Shown: positions 18,341 to 28,426, counted from the first letter of the stretch. The stretch is 64,000 nt of DNA from Clostridiales bacterium (GCA_019417465.1 DXVF01000004.1:1-64000), one strand, 5' to 3'. Notes: generated from the sequence alone by a model not told the origin. Translations and numbers: made by a program.

Positions 18341-19378
18341 TTGAAAAGAATCTACATAGTAACAGGAGCAAATGGTTTTTTAGGGAACAACATTGTGAGA
18401 AATCTTCCGGTAAAAGAAAATGATGAAATTAGAGCATTAGTTTTGCCAAATGATAAGATACATTCACTTGATGGAGTGAATTGTAAAATATATAAAGGAG
18501 ATGTTACAAACAAAGAAAGTTTAAAAGATATATTTGATGTCAATGATGATAGCGAAGTTGTTGTTATTCATTGTGCAGCAGTAGTATATATAAAGGAAAA
18601 ATATGATGAAAATGTTTTTTATGTAAATGTGCATGGAACAGAAAATATGGCAGATAAATGTATAGAAACAAGTTCAAGAATGGTTTATGTAAGTAGTGTT
18701 CATGCTATTGAAGAGCCAGAAGATAATAGAAAAATAGTAGAAACAAAAGAATTTGATCCAGATAGAGTTCAGGGCATTTATGCTAAGTCTAAAGCACAGG
18801 CAGCTAGATTGATAATGAATAAAATTCAAAATGAAAATTTGAATGTTTGTATAGTTCATCCATCAGGGATAATAGGATTAAACGATTTTGGAAATACACA
18901 TATGACTAATTTGATTGTAAAAATAGCAAATGGTAATCTTCCAGCGATATTAAAAGGTGGATATGATTTTGTTGATGTAAGAGATGTTGTAACAGGTGTG
19001 ATTTCTGCTATTGATAAAGGGAAAAAAGGAGAAACATATATTTTATCTAATAGATATATAACAATACAAGAAATTGCAGATTTAACAAGTAAGTATAGTG
19101 GATCAAAAAAAGTTAATATAGTATTACCAATGTGGATTGCAAAATTAGGAGCACCTTTTTGCGAAATATACTATAATTTTAAAAAGCAGGTTCCTTTATA
19201 TACAAGATATTCTTTATATACACTTCATGCAAAATCTAATTTTTCTAATACCAAGGCTAGAGAAGAACTTGGATACAAAAATAGAAGTTTAGAGGAAACA
19301 ATTAGAGATATGGTAGCTTGGCTTAAAGAACAAGGTAGAATAAAAAACATAAATAGAGAGTTATGTAACAGAAGATAA
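18341..19378 (+). CDS. NAD-dependent epimerase/dehydratase (extended SDR)
   Basis: The N-terminal TGANGFLGNNIVRNL motif binds NAD(P), and YAKSKAQAARLI carries the catalytic Tyr and Lys of extended short-chain dehydrogenases. A Ser-rich VYVSSVHAIEE supplies the catalytic Ser. Such enzymes act on nucleotide sugars or on flavonoid/steroid-like alcohols. The substrate cannot be told. Start is TTG at 18341, with GAGGAGGA nine bases upstream. It contains only out-of-frame CGG. Confidence 0.82.
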   Translation: MKRIYIVTGANGFLGNNIVRNLPVKENDEIRALVLPNDKIHSLDGVNCKIYKGDVTNKESLKDIFDVNDDSEVVVIHCAAVVYIKEKYDENVFYVNVHGTENMADKCIETSSRMVYVSSVHAIEEPEDNRKIVETKEFDPDRVQGIYAKSKAQAARLIMNKIQNENLNVCIVHPSGIIGLNDFGNTHMTNLIVKIANGNLPAILKGGYDFVDVRDVVTGVISAIDKGKKGETYILSNRYITIQEIADLTSKYSGSKKVNIVLPMWIAKLGAPFCEIYYNFKKQVPLYTRYSLYTLHAKSNFSNTKAREELGYKNRSLEETIRDMVAWLKEQGRIKNINRELCNRR

Positions 19379-19439
19379 CAGAACATTTTTTTGATTTACT
19401 AAAAAGAATAAAATGAGGCTAAAAACAAATTGTTTTCAA

Positions 19440-19514
<75 letters not shown>

Positions 19515-19545
19515 GTATATAAAATAAATAAAATTTAATATACAG

Positions 19546-19581
19546 AAAAAAATCCACATTGCTTACAAATAAACAATGTGG
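19546..19581 (-). terminator. Terminator ahead of the quadruplet tRNA
   Basis: On the minus strand CCACATTG pairs with CAATGTGG and is followed by ATTTTTTT. It lies between the second tRNA-Gly(UCC) and the UCCG tRNA. The unusual tRNA is therefore expressed by read-through or from its own weak promoter. Confidence 0.75.
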
Positions 19582-19590
19582 TTAATTTTA

Positions 19591-19664
<74 letters not shown>

Positions 19665-19709
19665 ATTTCTTTAAGAATAGACTTGCATAACCAATGTTTA
19701 ATATTATAT

Positions 19710-19783
<74 letters not shown>

Positions 19784-20088
19784 ATCTTTTCTTAAAAACA
19801 ATAATTATTATAAACAAAGTATTTTTAATTGTCAATACTTTTTATATAATTTTTAGAAAAATTTTATAATGATTTTAAAATATTATAAATTGACTTTCTA
19901 AGTATAATATACTATCATAGTATTAGTACGAAGCTAGATAAAATTGTTATGAAAGATAACTAATTAGAAATTATTAGTTAAGCTTTATTATAAAAATACT
20001 ATATAATACTTATGCAGTCAAAATATCAACTAAGTTAGAATTTTTACTGCACTTGTGTATATTTAGAATTAGAGGAGAAAATAAACAA
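19784..20088. other. Divergent intergenic region
   Basis: This gap of about 305 bases holds the tRNA promoter on the minus strand and a possible plus-strand promoter (TTGACT near 19892, TATCAT 17 bases on). A small hairpin ACTAATTA/TAATTAGT-like lies near 19960. No further gene is visible before rusA. Confidence 0.5.
19807..19835 (-). promoter_or_regulatory. Promoter of the tRNA-Gly cluster
   Basis: Minus strand TTGACA, 17 bases, TATAAT: a perfect consensus vegetative promoter about 24 bases before the first tRNA-Gly. Confidence 0.85.
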
Positions 20089-20499
20089 ATGATATATGAA
20101 TTTGAAATACTAGGAAAAATAATAGGAAAAGGTAGACCTAGATTAAATAGTTATACAGGATCAGTTTATACACCGACAAGGACAAAAGACTATGAAACTT
20201 TAGTAATACAACATTTTATGTTGAAGTATCCAAAATATAAGCCATTAGAGGGTAGAGTATCAGTAGAAATTATAGCGAACTTTGGAATTCCGAAAAGCAC
20301 AAAAAAACAAGATAGAGCTCTTATGCTAGAAAATAAGATAAATCCAATAAAAAAACCGGACATCGATAATATTGTAAAGATTATTTTAGATGCTATGAAT
20401 GAAGTTGCTTTTAAAGATGACACACAAATTACAAGGTTGAGCGTAGAAAAGAAATATGCAGAAACAGAAAAAGTATATGTAAAGATGGAAGAATATTAA
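20089..20499 (+). CDS. RusA-type Holliday junction resolvase
   Basis: The 136-residue protein matches the RusA crossover-junction endonuclease family. IIGKGRPRLN is the N-terminal signature. PDIDNIVKIILDAMNEVAFKDDTQI carries the acidic catalytic residues (KPDxDN and DD). RusA genes are usually phage-derived, but this one sits alone among core genes. ATG at 20089 follows GAGGAG. The upstream extension of the frame has no ribosome site. Confidence 0.85.
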   Translation: MIYEFEILGKIIGKGRPRLNSYTGSVYTPTRTKDYETLVIQHFMLKYPKYKPLEGRVSVEIIANFGIPKSTKKQDRALMLENKINPIKKPDIDNIVKIILDAMNEVAFKDDTQITRLSVEKKYAETEKVYVKMEEY

Positions 20500-20579
20500 A
20501 GATTACACTATTATGTTAGTTAGTATTTTTTATTTATGAAATAATTATCCCAAATGATAATATGAAAGGTTGAAAATAA

Positions 20580-21113
20580 ATGCGTGAAATAGAATTAAAA
20601 TTTAAGGTGAAAAATCTAAATGAAATAATAAAATTTTTAGAAGATAGAAATTGTCAAATAAGTTCTATAAATTATCAATGTGATACAATATATGTGAGTG
20701 ATCTAGATAATACAGAAAGTAAGGAAGGTTCAGTTTGGCTAAGAGTAAGAAAAACAAATGATAAAATAGAATTAAATTATAAAAAGCAAAGTGCCAAAAA
20801 AATGGAATCAGAAGAAATTGAATTTGAAGTAGATTCTTATGAAAAGGCAAATTCATTCTTAAAAGCTTTGGGTTTTAAAGAATGGGTTCAAGTAAATAAA
20901 AAGAGAAGATATTCGAAATATAAAAATTGTAATATTTGCATAGATGAAGTAGAAAAGTTAGGTTTTTTTGTAGAATTAGAATTGTTAATAGAAGAAGAAA
21001 ATGATTGTGATTATGAAAAACAATTACTAGATTTAGCAAGAGAACTAAGGCTTGATATTAGTAATAGAATAAATAGTCATTATGATACTATGATTTCGAA
21101 ACTAAAAGTTTAA
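20580..21113 (+). CDS. CYTH-domain protein (class IV adenylate cyclase-like)
   Basis: MREIELKFKV holds the ExExK motif that gives the CYTH domain its triphosphate-binding site, and repeated Lys, Arg and Glu strands (VWLRVRKTND, ELNYKKQS, CIDEVEKLGFFVELELL) form the tunnel. Members include CyaB-type adenylate cyclases and tripolyphosphatases. The real substrate is not evident. At 177 residues it is full length. AAAGG precedes the ATG. Confidence 0.82.
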   Translation: MREIELKFKVKNLNEIIKFLEDRNCQISSINYQCDTIYVSDLDNTESKEGSVWLRVRKTNDKIELNYKKQSAKKMESEEIEFEVDSYEKANSFLKALGFKEWVQVNKKRRYSKYKNCNICIDEVEKLGFFVELELLIEEENDCDYEKQLLDLARELRLDISNRINSHYDTMISKLKV

Positions 21114-21145
21114 AAATAGAAAATATAAATTTATAAAATTATAAC

Positions 21146-21178
21146 AATAAAGCTATAGTTAATTCCTATAGCTTTATT
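21146..21178. terminator. Bidirectional terminator
   Basis: Stem AATAAAGCTATAG and its complement around seven bases separates the convergent CYTH and U32 genes. There are A and T runs inside the stem ends. Confidence 0.75.
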
Positions 21179-21231
21179 AGAATTGTATATGGTAAAACTT
21201 TTAGAAATAATTAGTTAAAATATAATATATT

Positions 21232-23666
21232 TTAAACAAATCTATTAAAGTTACCATTAGTAAAATTCTTACCTTCTATTTTATTTCCATCTATAATAGC
21301 AGAAGTTATATTATTTATGAAATCTATATCTTCATCTAGAATATCTATTCTATAAGATTTACAATTAATATTTAAAATATCTATAAAAGTAGTTTTACTA
21401 TTATAAATAGTAGTAACTGTTTCTATGTTATCTGGAATGACTCTAAATTTGAATCCAAGTCTATCTTTTATATAAAACTTGTTATTTGAATTACATTTAT
21501 GACTGCAGTTTGAGTAGCAGTGGTTTGATTTTCCAAGTAAGCAGTAATTCATATTCATAATAGGGGTATTACCATAAACAATTGTTTCACAATTATTTTT
21601 ATTATTAAACGTTATTAAATCATTTTTATTAAGTTCTGGTGATAGGGTTAAAGTTTCAATATGTAAATCTTTTAATGTTTTTTCAGTTAAATTATTAAAA
21701 AGATTAAGTGTGTAGTTCCCAATAAACTTATAATTTTTAGTATAATCTTTTAATAAACGTAAATTACCAATGTTCGATATAACAAATCCTTTAATATTAA
21801 AAGATGATAAAATAGTAGTAATATTATTTTTAAATATATTAGTATAATTTTTACGCATAATAACAGGCATGTAAATATATAAATTAAAGTTATAAGAAAT
21901 ATCTTTTAATATATAAAAATAATTTTTATTTACAAAATACTTTAATGGTATGTAAATATTTTGTACATTTTTTAGTAATGTGTAGTTAAAATCTAGATTA
22001 ATTGTATTTAATAATATTGAAATACTTTTTTTATTTAAATTAGTAAATGTTTTATTATCAACTTCTATTAAAGCCTCAGGTATTTTTGATGAATCATTAT
22101 TACAATATTTTTCTGTTATAATATTTTCTAACTTTTTTATACAATTTCTTCTTAATTCATTTATCTCAGAAATACGAGGTATATACAGGTTATCATCTAA
22201 ATTCACACAAATGTCTGTAAATTCATAAGGAGTATTAGATGTTTTTATAAGTTGTTTTATAATTCTTTCTTTAGTAATAGGTTTGTTTATTGATTTTTCT
22301 GGAATTATATTTGATGTGATAGAAAAACTTATATCATTATAAAAACTATCATTAGTATTTATAGTACGAATATATATTTGTATAGGTTTACCTTGATGTA
22401 CATCTATAGTAGCGTTTAATGGTATTTTTATATTTTCACAATTATTATATGAATTAATAGCTTTAGAAGAAAGCTCTTTACTTGCTATTTTATATACATT
22501 ACTTCCATATTTTATATTTCCTTTCATTCTACCAAGTTTTACTATAGTACCGCAAAGAAGCAGTAGGAGAATTTCTATCATTTATTAATAATTCTGATAC
22601 TTTATAACTTCCACTTTCACCATTAATAGAAATAGAATCTCCTATTGCTATAGTATCTTGTAATTTTAGAGTAATGTAACCCTTATTTTGATTATAATTA
22701 CTTATACTTCCTAAAGGTATGCCCATATTATTTTGTTTTTTAGAATAGACAAGACCTCTATTTGGAGTGCTTGGCAAGTGACCTGAAGAAAACATGCCTC
22801 TATTAAAAACTTGCATAAGTTCTTTTTTATCATTTTCATCAATAATATATTCTTTACCATCAATAACCATATCTATATATTTTCTATATATTCTAGTTAC
22901 TGTTGCAACATATTCTGGAGATTTTAATCGACCTTCAATTTTAAAACAAGCAACACCGCTATTAACTAGTTTCGGCAAAAATTCTAAAGAACATAAATCT
23001 TTAGTGCTAAGCAAATATCCTTCATCTATTTTTGTATTATAATCTGAAGAATTTTCTAAAAGAGTATAGGGAAGTCTGCAAGGTTGGGCGCATTTTCCAC
23101 GATTTCCGAGAGCGTCCGCCAATCATACTAGATGCTAAACATTGTCCTGAATATGAAATGCAAAGAGCACCATGAACAAAAGCTTCTATTTCTACTTCAC
23201 AATTTTTACAGATGTATTCAATTTCATTAGCAGATAATTCTCTTGAAAGTACTACCCTTTTAAAACCTAAATCTTGCATAGCAAGTACACCCTCTAAATT
23301 ATGAATACTCATTTGTGTACTTGCATGAATAGGCAAATCTGGAATGTGATTTATTAAAAAATTAGCAAGTCCCAAGTCTTGAACAATAATTGCATCTATT
23401 CCAAATTTATATGCGATTTTAGCAAGATTTATAGCGTCATTTAATTCATTATTCTTTATTAGAGTATTTAAAGTTAAATTTGTTTTTACATTTCTTAATT
23501 TACAATATTCAATTGCCTGTTTTAAAGAATCTATACCGAAATTATTTGCAGAAGCTCTTGCATTAAATAAATTACTACCAAAGTAAACACTATCTGCACC
23601 ATTTTGAACAGCTGCTTTTAAACAATCGAAATCACCTACTGGTGAAAGTAATTCTAGGTTTCTCAT
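21232..23666 (-). CDS. U32-family peptidase/hydroxylase with DUF3656, recoded twice
   Basis: The first part (LELLSPVGDFDCLKAAVQNGADSVYFG) and the SGQCLASSMIGGRSGNRGKCAQPCRLPY segment with its iron-sulfur cysteines are typical of U32 proteins, and a DUF3656-like region follows. Relatives include RlhA/TrhP, which hydroxylate 23S rRNA or tRNA wobble uridine, so RNA modification is more likely than proteolysis. Two breaks occur, CGGA 23105-23108 and CGGT 22549-22552. Read as glycine they give GGRS-G-NRGKCAQPC and ASL-G-TIVKLGRMKG, and an 810-residue protein. The C-terminal third is Asn-rich and less conserved. Confidence 0.85.
22549..22552 (-). other. CGGT recoding site, U32 (second)
   Basis: ASL-(CGGT)-TIVKLGRMKGN. 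Triplet reading ends at a TAG seven codons later. The downstream frame carries on the C-terminal part for 438 residues. Confidence 0.85.
23105..23108 (-). other. CGGA recoding site, U32 (first)
   Basis: GGRS-(CGGA)-NRGKCAQPCR: the glycine and the following cysteine cluster are hallmarks of U32 proteins. Triplet reading loses both Cys residues. Confidence 0.92.
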
Positions 23667-23790
23667 AAATAATTATCCTTCCTTAATTTAAAATTCAATT
23701 TTCTATAAGAAAATTCCTTGATACTAATTGTAACATAAAATTTTAAGATTGCATATGATATCATATAAAAATAAAAAGGAGGGAAAAGAT

Positions 23791-23967
23791 ATGCCAGAAG
23801 AAGGAAGAAACTGCGGATGTGGATGTGGCTGCAATAATAATTGTGGATTTTTAAATGGATTATTTGGAGGATGCGGAGAGAATAGTGAAATATTATTCTT
23901 CATAATAATATTCTTATTATTATTCACAAACTTTGGATGCGGATGCCAAAGAGGATGTTGTAACTAG
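23791..23967 (+). CDS. Small Cys/Gly-rich membrane peptide (58 aa)
   Basis: The peptide begins MPEEGRNCGCGCGCNNNCG, has a central hydrophobic segment (about residues 33-46) and ends with CGCQRGCCN. Two Cys clusters flank one membrane-spanning helix. Such peptides recall small spore-coat or YjcZ-like proteins, but I do not recognise it. A strong AAGGAGGG ribosome site precedes ATG 23791, and a terminator follows it, so it is a monocistronic gene. Confidence 0.7.
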   Translation: MPEEGRNCGCGCGCNNNCGFLNGLFGGCGENSEILFFIIIFLLLFTNFGCGCQRGCCN

Positions 23968-24000
23968 TAAAAAAAGTTACTTAAAGTAAATATATATTTA

Positions 24001-24031
24001 AAGGTTATAACTTATAGTTATAGCCTTTTTA
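24001..24031 (+). terminator. Terminator after the Cys-rich peptide
   Basis: AAGGTTATAACTTA and TAGTTATAGCCTT-like arms form a hairpin followed by TTTTTAT. Confidence 0.75.
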
Positions 24032-24117
24032 TATAAGGAAAGTTCGGGGGATACAGTAAAAGTTAACTTATGAAGCTTTCTTATTTATATAAAATAATTG
24101 TACACCATTTTTTATGC
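24029..24117. repeat. Intergenic hairpin element, copy 2
   Basis: Arms ATATAAGGAAAG and CTTTCTTATTTATAT enclose TTCGGGGGATACAGTAAAAG and TTAACTTATGAAG. TATAAAATAATTGTACAC follows, as at 18146-18235. Again it directly follows a terminator. Confidence 0.55.
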
Positions 24118-24381
24118 AAAAAATTGGAACACGAGCAAAGAAGAGGACTTTACAATAACTTAAACAGTTACAATGTCATAAATGTCCGCTTTTGTTCTAT
24201 ATAATAAATAAGAAATTTCAAATATAGAGTAAAATCTAACTAAAAAAAGTTTTTTATTCAAAAAGTTATATAATACTACATTTTACAAAATGAATATAAC
24301 TTTTTTTCGATTTTAATTGACTGTAAAATACAAGAATGATATACTAGATTTGCAAAAAAATAGCAAAAGAGGAGGATAAAA

Positions 24382-26535
24382 ATGTTAAGCAATAATATTT
24401 TTATAGAAGTAAATGTACAAAAAATAAAGAAAATTTTAACGATAATAATAATTTTAAATATATTAATATATTTTATTTATGGACTAGTATTTAGAAGCGA
24501 AGTATATGCAGCTCAAACAAAAGAAAGTGTATCAAGTAAATTAAATAATTATCCAGGATATGCAGAATTGATAAATAAGTTAAGATCAGCACATCCAAAT
24601 TGGAATTTTACAATATTTTATACAGGATTAGATTGGAATCAAGTTATAAAAAATGAAACAACAGCATGGCACGGAAGAAACTTAGTAACATCAAGCAAAA
24701 CAGGAGATTGGATTTGCCCTACATGTAATGATAAAAAATATGATAATGGTAGCTGGAGATGTGCATCAGAAGCAACAGTATCTTATTATATGGATCCAAG
24801 AAATTTTTTGAATGATGATAGTATTTTTCAATTTGAACAAGCAGTTTTTAATTCTTCAATACATAGCGCAGATGGTGTTATGAGTATGACTAGTGGGTCT
24901 TTCTTAGAAGGAAGAACAAATGCAGATGCAATAATAGAAGCTTGTCGAAATGTTAATATAAATCCATATCAAGTAGTTTCTAGAATTTTACAAGAACAAG
25001 GAAAAACAGGTTCTACTATGAGTAGAGGAAACGAAGGATATTACAATGTATTCAATGTTGGAGCATCTGGAAATTCATCATCACAAATAATAGCAAATGC
25101 AACAGCATATGCTAAAAGTCAAGGCTGGGATACTTTAGCAAAATCTATAGTAGGAGGAATAGATTTTCTAAAATCAAAATATATTGGAATAGGACAAAAT
25201 ACTTTATACTTACAAAAATTTGATGTAGATAATAGTGATGGAACTTTATATTATCATCAATATATGCAAAATGTTTCAGCAGCACTTACAGAAAGTTATA
25301 CAGTAAGAAATGTATATCAGAACATGGGAACTTTTAACAACAGTATTAGTTTTCTTATTCCAGTTTATGAAAATATGCCACAAGAAAAATGTCCGATGCC
25401 AGGAACACAAGGAATTGTTACACAAAATGTAAAAATTAAAGGTTCTAATGTAAATATAAGGGAAAGTAAAAATACGAGTTCTAATATTTTAGCGACATTA
25501 AATACAGGAGATATTTTATTAAGAATAGAAGTTGCCAATGTAGCAGAAAATGGCTATTATTGGGATAAAGTTGTTTTATCAGATGGTAGAAAAGGATATG
25601 TTGCAAATACCTATATCGAGAAGATAGATGATATTACAAATTGTAATGATAGTGTAATAGCTAATACATCTGTTAATTTAAGGAATGGACCTGGAACGAA
25701 TAATACATCTGTAATTACAACATTAACTAAAGGTCAAGCACTAACTAGAATTGAAACAGGAAAATATAATGGTTTAGATGGATATAATTGGGACAGAGTT
25801 AAGTTATCAGATGGTAGACAGGGATATTTAGTAAGCTCTTACATAGATGTAGTAGGAACTGGAGGAAGTACAGGGGAGAATGGAAGTGCAACAAATGAAC
25901 TTGTAAAAGTAATATGTGGTTCAGGATTAAAGGTAAGAGAAACACCTGGTACAGATAAAAGAGTAGTAACATATCTTAATAAAGGAGATATAATAACAAG
26001 AGTAGAGAAAAATTCTTCTAATGCAAATGGGTATGTATGGGATAAGATAGTTACAGGAACTGGTGTTACAGGTTATATTGCAAGAGGAGATAGTAAGGAA
26101 AGTTATATAGAAGTGGTATCGAATAGTAATGGCGGAAATAATGTAGATACAGGAAAAAATAATGACTTTAAAGTAGAAGGTACTAATGTCATTACCGAAC
26201 CAAATACTACTGCAGAAAAAATTAAAGAAAAATATTCAAATGCAGTAATAAAAAAAGATGGTCAAGAGATTAAATCTGGTTTCGTTGGAACTGGTTTTAC
26301 AGTAGTAATTGATGGAAAAAATTATACAATCGTAAAAAAAGGAGATCCTAGTGGTGATGCTGTTATAGATTCATCTGATTTGTTAAAATTACAAAAACAT
26401 TTATTAAAATCAAATGAACTTACGGGAGTATATATGGAAGCAGCAGATACTAATAGTGATGGATATATAGATTCGACAGATTTACTAAAGATACAAAAAT
26501 ATCTATTAAATGGTTCTGAAATATCAGTAGAGTAG
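24382..26535 (+). CDS. Secreted glucosaminidase-like protein with SH3 repeats and dockerin-like end
   Basis: The 717-residue protein has an N-terminal hydrophobic signal/anchor (about residues 14-36). Next comes a glucosaminidase-type domain (YPGYAELINKLRSAHPNWNF, EGRTNADAIIEAC, SRILQEQGKTGS). Three bacterial SH3 domains each have VNxR and WDKVV-like motifs. The C-terminal pair GDAVIDSSDLLKLQKHLL and NSDGYIDSTDLLKIQKYLL resembles the calcium-binding repeats of type I dockerins. I infer a cell-wall hydrolase acting outside the cell. The dockerin-like end could dock to a cohesin, but none is visible here. A ribosome site GAGGAGG precedes ATG 24382. Confidence 0.78.
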   Translation: MLSNNIFIEVNVQKIKKILTIIIILNILIYFIYGLVFRSEVYAAQTKESVSSKLNNYPGYAELINKLRSAHPNWNFTIFYTGLDWNQVIKNETTAWHGRNLVTSSKTGDWICPTCNDKKYDNGSWRCASEATVSYYMDPRNFLNDDSIFQFEQAVFNSSIHSADGVMSMTSGSFLEGRTNADAIIEACRNVNINPYQVVSRILQEQGKTGSTMSRGNEGYYNVFNVGASGNSSSQIIANATAYAKSQGWDTLAKSIVGGIDFLKSKYIGIGQNTLYLQKFDVDNSDGTLYYHQYMQNVSAALTESYTVRNVYQNMGTFNNSISFLIPVYENMPQEKCPMPGTQGIVTQNVKIKGSNVNIRESKNTSSNILATLNTGDILLRIEVANVAENGYYWDKVVLSDGRKGYVANTYIEKIDDITNCNDSVIANTSVNLRNGPGTNNTSVITTLTKGQALTRIETGKYNGLDGYNWDRVKLSDGRQGYLVSSYIDVVGTGGSTGENGSATNELVKVICGSGLKVRETPGTDKRVVTYLNKGDIITRVEKNSSNANGYVWDKIVTGTGVTGYIARGDSKESYIEVVSNSNGGNNVDTGKNNDFKVEGTNVITEPNTTAEKIKEKYSNAVIKKDGQEIKSGFVGTGFTVVIDGKNYTIVKKGDPSGDAVIDSSDLLKLQKHLLKSNELTGVYMEAADTNSDGYIDSTDLLKIQKYLLNGSEISVE

Positions 26536-26584
26536 AGAAAGGAAAGGTACGTTAAAAGAGTAGAGAAAGGAAAGGTACGTTAAA
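26529..26584 (+). repeat. Tandem duplication of a ribosome-site segment
   Basis: The segment AGTAGAGAAAGGAAAGGTAC followed by GTTAAA occurs twice in a row (about 28 bases each) just before ATG 26586. Each copy carries an AAAGG ribosome site. The first copy overlaps the end of the upstream gene. Confidence 0.85.
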
Positions 26585-26585
26585 G

Positions 26586-28178
26586 ATGAATTCAAAAAGA
26601 ATTATTTTAATATTTACAATTGTATTAGGAATACTATTATTTATAGGGACAATTTCTAATGCAGCTACTGCAAGTATAACAGATAGTAAAACTATAACAG
26701 TTGGAACAAGTGTTACAATTACTGGAAGTGTTAATGCTGGTGCATGGAATTTAAATTTATCAGGTAATGGACAATCGAAACCGTTAATAGGGTATACAAG
26801 TAGTCAGGGTAATGCATCTGACTCTACAAGTATTACTTTTACACCAAGTAATGTTGGAACATATACTTTTACTTTAAGTGGAGATATAACTGATTATACT
26901 ACAGAAGAAAAATCACAAATAAATAAAACTTGTACTATAACAGTTAAAGAAAAAGAGAGCAATACAGGAAATAGTGGAACAACAGGTGGAACTACTAATA
27001 ATGGAGGAGATACAAACAATGGAGGAACAACCAGCAACAATGTTGATACAACAAAAGAACCAACTTTTACCACAGTAAATCAAACTGTATATGCTACTCA
27101 AGATGGAATTAATGTAAGAAGTAGTTATAGCACATCAAGTAGTAGTATAGGAAAATTAAAAAAAGGTGAAGAAGTCACTAGAATCGGTGTAGGAAGCAAC
27201 GGATGGAGTAAAGTAAATTATAATGGAAAAACTGCATATATTAGTAGTAGTTTATTAACAACGACTAAACCAGAAGAAGAGAAATCTACAGTAAAAGCAT
27301 TAAAATCATTAACTGTTGAACCAGGAACATTATCTCCAGAATTTGATCCAGAAACAACAAAATATACAATGACAGTAGGTACAGATGTTACTAAATTAAA
27401 TATAAAAGCTGTAGTAGAAGATGAAAAATCAAAATTGGATATATCAGGAAATGAAGATTTGAAATTAGGCGAAAATATTATAAAATTAGTTGTAACAGCA
27501 GAAGATGAAACAGCAAGAACTTATACAATAACGGTTACAAAAGAAGAACAAGAGCAATTGAAGTTGGAAGCATTATCAATAAAAGGAATAAACTTAAATC
27601 CAAGTTTTAGTTCGGATATATATGAATATACAGCTGAAATTGATGATGATATAACTAAACTAGACATAGAGGCACTAAGTAATACAGAAAATGCAACTGT
27701 AGAAATATTGGGAAATGAAGATTTGCAAGAAGGAGAAAATACTATAACTATAATGTTAAAATCTGAAGATGGTAAACAAAATGTTACATATCAAATTATA
27801 GTAAAAAAAGGAGAAAAAACTTTAGCTAATCAAAATGTTTCAGAAGAAGATAATTCTAATATGCAATATATAATTGTAGGTAGTGTTTTAGGTGGAGTAT
27901 TACTCATTATAATAATTGTGTTAATAGTAAAAAAAATCAGAAACAATAGGGATGATGATGGGATAGAATTAAACTTTATGGATGATATTAAAATGATGGA
28001 TAATGATGATAATATATTAGAAAATAATAATCAAGATGAAGAAGCTAAGCAAGAAGAATATATAGAAATGGAACAACAAAATAAAACAAAGACTAATAAA
28101 TTGTATAATGTAGAAGATGAAGTTGATTTTGGAAATGATCTAAAAGAATCAAAAAGAAGAAAAGGTAAACATTTTTAA
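26586..28178 (+). CDS. SH3/cadherin-like surface protein with C-terminal membrane anchor
   Basis: The 530-residue protein has a signal peptide (about residues 1-27), an immunoglobulin-like strand-rich region and a Gly/Asn/Thr-rich linker. One SH3 domain follows (INVRSSYSTSSSSIGKL). Two cadherin-like beta-sandwich repeats come next (LTVEPGTLSPEFDPETTKYTM and ISIKGINLNPSFSSDIYEYT). A transmembrane helix near residues 430-455 leads into an acidic, Asp-rich cytoplasmic tail. It is probably co-transcribed with the glucosaminidase-like gene just upstream. I infer a cell-surface adhesion or wall-binding role. Confidence 0.75.
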   Translation: MNSKRIILIFTIVLGILLFIGTISNAATASITDSKTITVGTSVTITGSVNAGAWNLNLSGNGQSKPLIGYTSSQGNASDSTSITFTPSNVGTYTFTLSGDITDYTTEEKSQINKTCTITVKEKESNTGNSGTTGGTTNNGGDTNNGGTTSNNVDTTKEPTFTTVNQTVYATQDGINVRSSYSTSSSSIGKLKKGEEVTRIGVGSNGWSKVNYNGKTAYISSSLLTTTKPEEEKSTVKALKSLTVEPGTLSPEFDPETTKYTMTVGTDVTKLNIKAVVEDEKSKLDISGNEDLKLGENIIKLVVTAEDETARTYTITVTKEEQEQLKLEALSIKGINLNPSFSSDIYEYTAEIDDDITKLDIEALSNTENATVEILGNEDLQEGENTITIMLKSEDGKQNVTYQIIVKKGEKTLANQNVSEEDNSNMQYIIVGSVLGGVLLIIIIVLIVKKIRNNRDDDGIELNFMDDIKMMDNDDNILENNNQDEEAKQEEYIEMEQQNKTKTNKLYNVEDEVDFGNDLKESKRRKGKHF

Positions 28179-28185
28179 AATATAG

Positions 28186-28222
28186 TGAAATGGCTAATAT
28201 TATTTAGCTATTTCATTTTTTT
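28186..28222 (+). terminator. Terminator after the surface protein
   Basis: Stem TGAAATGGCTAA with TTAGCTATTTCA (one G-T pair) and a run of seven T. Confidence 0.85.
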
Positions 28223-28305
28223 ATAAAAAATAATTGAATTTTATTAAAAATATGTTAAAATTAATAACGTGATTATATGACAAAGATAAATAAAAAATAT
28301 ATAAT

Positions 28306-28381
28306 GCTACTGTAGCTCAGTTGGTAGAGCACCAGATTCGTAACCTGGTGGTCGGGAGTTCGATTCTCCCCAGTAGCTCCA
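28306..28381 (+). tRNA. tRNA-Thr(CGU)
   Basis: Cloverleaf with acceptor GCTACTG/CAGTAGC, D arm GCTCAGTTGGTAGAGC, anticodon loop TTCGTAA (anticodon CGU, reads ACG), T arm GGGAG-TTCGATT-CTCCC and encoded CCA. The last anticodon-stem pair is A-C. Its 3' end GCTCCA is the left boundary of the integrated array, which suggests the tRNA gene is the attachment site. Confidence 0.92.
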
Positions 28382-28387
28382 AATTCT

Positions 28388-28426
28388 AACAGCTTACGAA
28401 CTATAATGGTTTGTAAGTTGTTTTTT
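28388..28426 (+). terminator. tRNA-Thr terminator
   Basis: AACAGCTTACGAAC pairs with GGTTTGTAAGTTGTT and is followed by TTTTG. A related hairpin occurs at 37600-37640, which marks a duplicated tRNA 3' flank. Confidence 0.75.

Larger units (their letters stand above)
23968..24381. other. Intergenic region with terminator and hairpin element
   Basis: The gap of about 414 bases contains the terminator 24001-24031 and hairpin element copy 2 (24029-24117). It also holds an AGAGTAAAATCTAACTAA string near 24225 that echoes copy 1 at 18170. The rest is AT-rich with no convincing ORF. Confidence 0.5.

Noticed and set aside
28306..28381. tRNA-Thr(CGU) as a second unusual decoder because of its A-C pair at the anticodon stem end
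   Set aside because: The loop TTCGTAA is a normal seven-base loop with A37, and no frame breaks match a four-base codon for it.
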